The notes beneath the pieces are model-generated. The model saw only the letters and a program-made list of their open reading frames with translations. It was not told the DNA's origin and ran no database searches. Positions 4,799 to 8,449 of a DNA stretch of 8,449 nucleotides are shown in pieces; position 1 is the stretch's first letter; every line of letters starts with the position of its first letter. The position numbers and the translations under genes are program-made. The DNA is from JALQTD01 sp036825655 (GTDB lineage: Bacteria; Bacteroidota; Bacteroidia; Flavobacteriales_D; Sanyastnellaceae): contig DAISXU010000096.1 in NCBI GenBank assembly GCA_036825655.1, positions 1 to 8,449 of the forward strand, written 5' to 3'.

Positions 4799-6514
4799 GG
4801 GGAATTTCATCCAATGGGATTGCCTTACCGAGCGCCCATCGGCACTTAACAACCGGCAGGTGTAGGTGCCTTGGGCTAAGGCAGATGCATTCAGGGTTGT
4901 GCTGCTTGGACTGCCCATTTGTTCCAAAACCATCCGCCCATAAATGTCGAAAAGCTGCACCTTCATTCCTTCCGAAGTGCCCTCCACGGTTAAAAAATCG
5001 CGGCCAGGATTTGGATGCATCGACAGGCCAATTTCTTCCTCGCTGGAGACGCTTTGAGGGGCCACCACTTTGAATTGCCCCATCATCCCGCCGTCTTCAT
5101 GCACGAGCATGTGGCAGTGGTACATGTACGGGATGACATCGTCCGCGAAGTCGCTGAATTGGCAGATGAACTTTGCCGACTGCATGGCCGGGATGAACAC
5201 GACGTCCCGCCGTCCCATTTCTTCAGCTGGTGGTGTGACCCCGTTGCGCTCGATCAGGTAAAACTGCACATCGTGGATGTGGAAGGGGTGGCCAATGGGG
5301 CTGCTGTTGGTGATGTTCCAAATTTCGATGTTGTTCAAGGGGATTGTGTAGTTGATCACATCCATGTCAAACGGTGCACCATTGAAGACGAATTCGCCGT
5401 TCAGGGCGTTGGAGCCCATCGAGACGGGGGACATCGTCAAGTTCCTTTGCACATTGGCTTCCGCTTGCAAAAAGGGATTGGAATTGGAGGGGTCCAGGGT
5501 GCTGGGGATTTCGAACACGGCTTCCTCATTCAGGGGAGCGTCGACGGTCAATTCGAGGAGTTGAAAGTTCCCACCATTCATGGGGTTGGGGTTGTAGCCA
5601 GTCAATTGTTGGCCAAATCCCATTCCGGGATATGTCCCGCCGTAAACGCCATTAGAAAACTCAGAAGCGTAGCTCATGAGGCTTAGGGTTTGGCCTTCTA
5701 AACCGGAGCAGTCCACTAAAATCTCTGCCCGCTCACCCGGTGCAAGCCGCAACCTGTCCAACTCCAACGAGGACGGCAACAGGCCGCCATCCGTTGCCAT
5801 CAGGTGAAAAGGCAGGTCCTCGCTCAACCCCACATGGAATGCCCTTTGGGATGATCCATTGAGCAGGTGCAGCCGAATGACGCAAGCAGGAACGGAAAGC
5901 GAGGCGTCGTAGGTGGCATTGACGCACAAGAGCGTGTCCGAATTGGAGTGGGCCATGATTTCACCTTCGGAATTGAAGGCCTTGGTTTGGAGGATGATGG
6001 GGAATTCGTCGATCCCGTAAGTCCTGGGCAAGGGCAAGGCCAATTCTTGCTCGTCTCGCACCCAAATCATTCCGGCGATGCCTTTGGATACGTGCATGTC
6101 CGTCATCATGTGCAAATGTGGGTGATACCAATAGGTCCCCGCTTCATCCAGCACTTCAAATGTGGGTTCCCAGGTTTCGCCCGGGTCGATGATGCTGTGT
6201 GGCCCTCCGTCATTTGCTGGACTGACGTGCATTCCATGCCAATGCATGGTCGTCGACTCTTCCAGCCCATTGAATACGGACCAGTTGACGGTTTGGCCTT
6301 GCTCTACAATCAAGGTAGGCCCCAAAATTGGGCCATTCGCGCCATAGCTGTTTGCTACAATGCCCGACCCGAAATCGTGCACACCCGGAGCAAGGTGCAA
6401 GGTCACATTGGTCGAAGTAACTGATTCAGGAATGAGCAGGGAGTTCTGTGAAGTGGCGCTAACTGCCATGAGCAGGATAGCCCCGCAAGCCCAAATTCGC
6501 AATTCAATTTTCAT
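4796..6514 (-). CDS. T9SS-exported multicopper oxidase
   Basis: Predicted to oxidise a substrate (metal ion, phenol or similar) while reducing O2 to water, outside the cell. The 572-residue product has a signal peptide (about 1-22) and a three-cupredoxin plan of usual size. All four copper motifs are present: HWHG (91-94), HPHLH (131-135), HPFHIH (409-414) and HCHMLVHEDGGMM (466-478). Type 1 copper ligands are H409, C467, H472 and probably M477; the remaining histidines form the type 2/3 trinuclear site. The layout resembles CueO/SufI/CotA-type enzymes. I see no dense methionine-rich insert like that of CueO, so copper-efflux function is not supported. Residues about 496-572 form a type A T9SS sorting domain (MHPNPGRDFLTVEG, LFDIYGRMVLEQ, LAQGTYTCRLLS), so the enzyme should cross the outer membrane and be released or anchored at the surface. 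It diverges from the SH3b gene with an 86-nt gap. Class certain, substrate unknown. Confidence 0.95.
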   Translation of the reverse strand: MKIELRIWACGAILLMAVSATSQNSLLIPESVTSTNVTLHLAPGVHDFGSGIVANSYGANGPILGPTLIVEQGQTVNWSVFNGLEESTTMHWHGMHVSPANDGGPHSIIDPGETWEPTFEVLDEAGTYWYHPHLHMMTDMHVSKGIAGMIWVRDEQELALPLPRTYGIDEFPIILQTKAFNSEGEIMAHSNSDTLLCVNATYDASLSVPACVIRLHLLNGSSQRAFHVGLSEDLPFHLMATDGGLLPSSLELDRLRLAPGERAEILVDCSGLEGQTLSLMSYASEFSNGVYGGTYPGMGFGQQLTGYNPNPMNGGNFQLLELTVDAPLNEEAVFEIPSTLDPSNSNPFLQAEANVQRNLTMSPVSMGSNALNGEFVFNGAPFDMDVINYTIPLNNIEIWNITNSSPIGHPFHIHDVQFYLIERNGVTPPAEEMGRRDVVFIPAMQSAKFICQFSDFADDVIPYMYHCHMLVHEDGGMMGQFKVVAPQSVSSEEEIGLSMHPNPGRDFLTVEGTSEGMKVQLFDIYGRMVLEQMGSPSSTTLNASALAQGTYTCRLLSADGRSVRQSHWMKFP

Positions 6515-6600
6515 TCGATGAAATTACAGCGCGAAATTCGGTGGTAAAGTGACCCCGGTTCCACTTCCTAGAAATTGGAATTTATCGCAACTTTCAGCCT

Positions 6601-7275
6601 ATGATACAGCTCAGAAATTTCATGCTTTTCGGATGCCTCCTTGCTGGTTTTGAGGCGTTCGCTCAATTCTCAGAGGATTACTATGTAGTGGCTATGCCGT
6701 TCTTGAATGTCCGTTCGATGGACCTCAAGTCCATCGAGGGGAAATTGGAGGATGGCACAAAGTTGTCCAGCGAACGGTTGAAACGTACAGGGCAGTTTGC
6801 AACCGTAAGTGGATTGGATGGGGAGTGGTTGGCCTTGGACGATTCTTTGCGCATTTTTGATGCCTACCTCTGGGTTGCGCCTCCTCCTGAAGTGGATGAA
6901 TACGGCTACGTAGAAACCGTTGAACGGTATGGCGAGCGGGTTGTGGATGGTGCCCGAATCCCCCGGTATTATTCACATTACGAGAGCATTGGCGGTCCAT
7001 TCAATGAGGGTTTCGGATTTCATGCTCGCTGCACTTCGAGCCAGGCCCTCCGTATTTTACGCAGGTTCATGTTGGGCTACTTGCCCCATGCAGAGGCGGA
7101 TCTATTTCCATCAGAAATGGAGGCCTTTCGAAGCATCATGAAAATGGAGTGGAATGGCGTCGAACCCATTCATTTTTCATGGGGATTGGAAGGTGGAGGG
7201 GTTCATCTTCAATTGCAACAGAGTGAGGAGGAACAAGGGGTCTATGTTCTGGAATGGTCGATGAGTAGCTGTTAA
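6601..7275 (+). CDS. Secreted SH3b-like domain protein
   Basis: The 224-residue product has a signal peptide (hydrophobic 7-19, cleavage after AFA, residue 21). Residues about 27-80 read like a bacterial SH3 domain: YYVVAMPFLNVRS (27-39, with the hallmark L-N-V-R-S), GKLEDGTKL (47-55), and GLDGEWLAL (71-79). SH3b domains commonly bind peptidoglycan or peptides in exported proteins. The C-terminal part (about 95-224) is not recognised. It has a tyrosine-rich stretch (99-130), an amphipathic helical part (146-185), and a final beta portion ending EWSMSSC with a terminal cysteine; C144 is the only other cysteine in the mature protein. The gene diverges from the oxidase gene, and I found no clear -7 box in the 86 nt between them. 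The downstream membrane protein starts 42 nt later but has its own promoter box. Confidence 0.83.
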   Translation: MIQLRNFMLFGCLLAGFEAFAQFSEDYYVVAMPFLNVRSMDLKSIEGKLEDGTKLSSERLKRTGQFATVSGLDGEWLALDDSLRIFDAYLWVAPPPEVDEYGYVETVERYGERVVDGARIPRYYSHYESIGGPFNEGFGFHARCTSSQALRILRRFMLGYLPHAEADLFPSEMEAFRSIMKMEWNGVEPIHFSWGLEGGGVHLQLQQSEEEQGVYVLEWSMSSC

Positions 7276-7305
7276 GGCATTGGAGGCTTCACAAGCCATG
7301 GGGCC

Positions 7306-7313
7306 TACTTTTG
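7306..7313 (+). promoter_or_regulatory. Promoter of the YdjM-like gene
   Basis: TACTTTTG is an exact match to TAnnTTTG, and TTG at 7280-7282 lies 23 nt upstream as a possible -33 element. Only 4 nt separate the box from the ATG at 7318, so the transcript would start at or within a base or two of the start codon. This is the best-supported promoter in the window. Confidence 0.6.
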
Positions 7314-7317
7314 TACC

Positions 7318-8385
7318 ATGGATTCACTCTCCCAGATCGTTTTAGGTGCGGCTACCGGTGAGGCCGTGTTGGGCAAGAAATTAGGCAACCGTGCCTTGCT
7401 TTGGGGGGCCATCGGGGGAACAATTCCAGATTTGGATGTGTTGGGGAAGTTCTTCCTTGACCCCTTGGCTAACCTTGCTTTTCACCGTGGGATTTCACAT
7501 TCCGTGTTGTTTTGGTTTGTGGGGGCATTGCTGATAGCTTGGCCAGTAAGTCGCCGTTCTCAAGTCCGTTACAAGGCGTGGGTGGGTTTCTTTTTTGCCA
7601 CTCTTGCTACGCACGTTCTTCTGGATTGCTTTACCCTTTATGGGACGCAACTTTGGGCCCCCTTTGCTTCGACTCGCATTGCTTGGAGCACCATTTCCGT
7701 GGCAGACCCGTTGTACACTTTTCCCTTTTTGGCCTTCCTCTTGGTCCTTCGCCGCTCCCCAAAGGGGTCCACGCGTCGCCAAAAATGGCACCGTTGGGCA
7801 TGGGGGTGGAGTTGTGGCTACCTTCTTCTCACGGTGGTGAACAAGCAGCACGTCGAGTCCGTGTTCGCGGATGCTCTTTCACGGCAGGGAATCGTTGCAG
7901 AGCGCATGGTCACCACGCCGACCATTCTCAATAACGTGCTGTGGAGCGCAACCGCAGACGCATCCGACGCCTATTATTTGGCGCAATACTCCCTTTTTGA
8001 CTCCTCACCGGTCATTTTCCATCGGGTAGAAAAAGGGCAGGAACATTGGTTGTACGATTTGAAGGATCCCACTATGAGCACGTTGCACTGGTTCAGTGAC
8101 GGTTACTTGCATGCATCTCCCCTTGATCCAGAAACGAACAAACAACAGCTCAGCGATCTGCGCTTCGGGTCGTTCTCGGGGCTGGGGGCAAGTCCAGACG
8201 ATTTCATTTTCAGGCTTGAAGTTGAAGACGCCGGAGATCACTACACTTTCAGTGGTGCTGGAGGCGGCCCCACGAAAGAGCAGCAGGAGCAAAACTCACA
8301 CGAATCTGTAAACACGAGGATCTCCGCGCACAAATCTGGTTTCACATCCCGCACAAGTTGTGCGCGCGTCCTTCGCTATGCCTAA
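7318..8385 (+). CDS. YdjM/DUF457-family membrane protein (putative metal-dependent hydrolase)
   Basis: The family is annotated as inner-membrane metal-dependent hydrolases; no substrate is established. Hallmarks in this 355-residue product: MDSLSQIVLGAATGEAVLG (1-19), GTIPDLD (34-40), HRGISHS (56-62), and THVLLDCFTLYGT (98-110), with D38, D40, H56, H61, H99 and D103 as candidate metal ligands. Hydrophobic segments lie at about 62-76, 87-103, 132-145 and 163-174, and the C-terminal half is a soluble domain (SDLRFGSFSG at 279-288). Bacteroidota members are usually a little over 300 residues. The last 29 residues (327-355) look unlike the family and are encoded exactly opposite a minus-strand reading frame, so the tail may come from a lost stop codon, a frameshift or a sequencing error. 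The core identification is firm, the C-terminus doubtful. The start codon sits 4 nt after an exact -7 box. Confidence 0.9.
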   Translation: MDSLSQIVLGAATGEAVLGKKLGNRALLWGAIGGTIPDLDVLGKFFLDPLANLAFHRGISHSVLFWFVGALLIAWPVSRRSQVRYKAWVGFFFATLATHVLLDCFTLYGTQLWAPFASTRIAWSTISVADPLYTFPFLAFLLVLRRSPKGSTRRQKWHRWAWGWSCGYLLLTVVNKQHVESVFADALSRQGIVAERMVTTPTILNNVLWSATADASDAYYLAQYSLFDSSPVIFHRVEKGQEHWLYDLKDPTMSTLHWFSDGYLHASPLDPETNKQQLSDLRFGSFSGLGASPDDFIFRLEVEDAGDHYTFSGAGGGPTKEQQEQNSHESVNTRISAHKSGFTSRTSCARVLRYA

Positions 8386-8449
8386 GAACCATTTTTTTGC
8401 GCATTTGAGCGCGCGCTCCAGCTCAAGTTTCTCTTGTTTCCCTTCCTGG
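8296..8449 (-). CDS. Possible C-terminus of a CxxC (zinc-ribbon-like) protein, cut by window edge
   Basis: A minus-strand frame enters at the right edge and stops at 8298-8296, giving 50 residues. It contains KQEKLELERALKCAKKW, then DARTTCAGCETRF, and ends VRGDPRVYRFV. The spaced cysteines (one alone, then C-A-G-C) with basic and aromatic residues resemble a small zinc-binding or treble-clef-like end, which is more protein-like than the plus-strand tail opposite it. It overlaps the YdjM-like gene by 90 nt in the complementary frame. Only the end of the gene is visible, so no family or function can be given. Confidence 0.4.
   Translation of the reverse strand, partial: QEGKQEKLELERALKCAKKWFLGIAKDARTTCAGCETRFVRGDPRVYRFV
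8405..8426 (+). terminator. Possible terminator after the YdjM-like gene
   Basis: TTGAGC (8405-8410) and GCTCAA (8421-8426) pair across a 10-nt loop, followed by a T-rich but interrupted tract, 19 nt after the stop at 8385. An overlapping GAGCGCGCGCTC palindrome competes with this fold. If the minus-strand frame at 8296-8449 is a real gene, these bases are coding and the hairpin may be incidental. Confidence 0.25.

Noticed and set aside
5015..5686. 223-residue plus-strand frame
   Set aside because: It lies opposite the multicopper oxidase, whose motifs are intact; the product is low-complexity (rich in H, V, D, G) and has no domain.
5867..6424. 185-residue plus-strand frame
   Set aside because: Antisense shadow of the oxidase N-terminal half; no signal, domain or promoter.
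1..8449. CRISPR array, tRNA/rRNA, insertion sequence, att site or phage genes
   Set aside because: No regularly spaced repeats, cloverleaf or rRNA signatures, transposase or integrase motifs, or terminal inverted repeats were seen on either strand.

Overview
The window looks like chromosomal DNA from a member of the Bacteroidota, most likely Flavobacteriales-like. Three things point there: a multicopper oxidase ending in a type A type-IX-secretion (T9SS) sorting domain; signal peptides ending in the Bacteroidota-typical A-Q (SWA-Q, LSA-Q, AFA-Q); and exact matches to the Bacteroidota -7 promoter box TAnnTTTG in front of three genes, with almost no Shine-Dalgarno sites. Assignment below the phylum is a guess.

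Layout, left to right. Bases 1-682 (minus) hold most of a cytoplasmic-looking protein with glycine/aromatic beta repeats and a TerB-like helical domain, cut by the window edge. Bases 683-1050 hold no convincing gene but carry a tandem 10-bp repeat and two hairpins. A minus-strand cluster follows, closed by a strong terminator at 1054-1085: a DeaD-type DEAD-box RNA helicase (3331-1841) and two small secreted proteins (1783-1466 and 1461-1108) separated by 4 nt. Diverging from the helicase is an exported protein of a common but uncharacterised Bacteroidota type (3482-4507), which converges with a 53-residue single-pass membrane protein (4679-4518). The T9SS-exported multicopper oxidase (6514-4796, minus) diverges from a secreted SH3b-domain protein (6601-7275), which is followed by a YdjM/DUF457-type membrane protein (7318-8385). 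At the right edge a minus-strand reading frame with a CxxC motif overlaps the tail of that last gene.

Most of the window is envelope or secreted proteins plus one RNA helicase. I see no shared pathway, mobile element, CRISPR array, RNA gene or defence cassette. The most useful leads are the antisense overlap at the right edge, the near-leaderless promoters, the helicase start set by a promoter lying inside the longer reading frame, and several unnamed exported proteins. I did not find a clear new multi-gene system.
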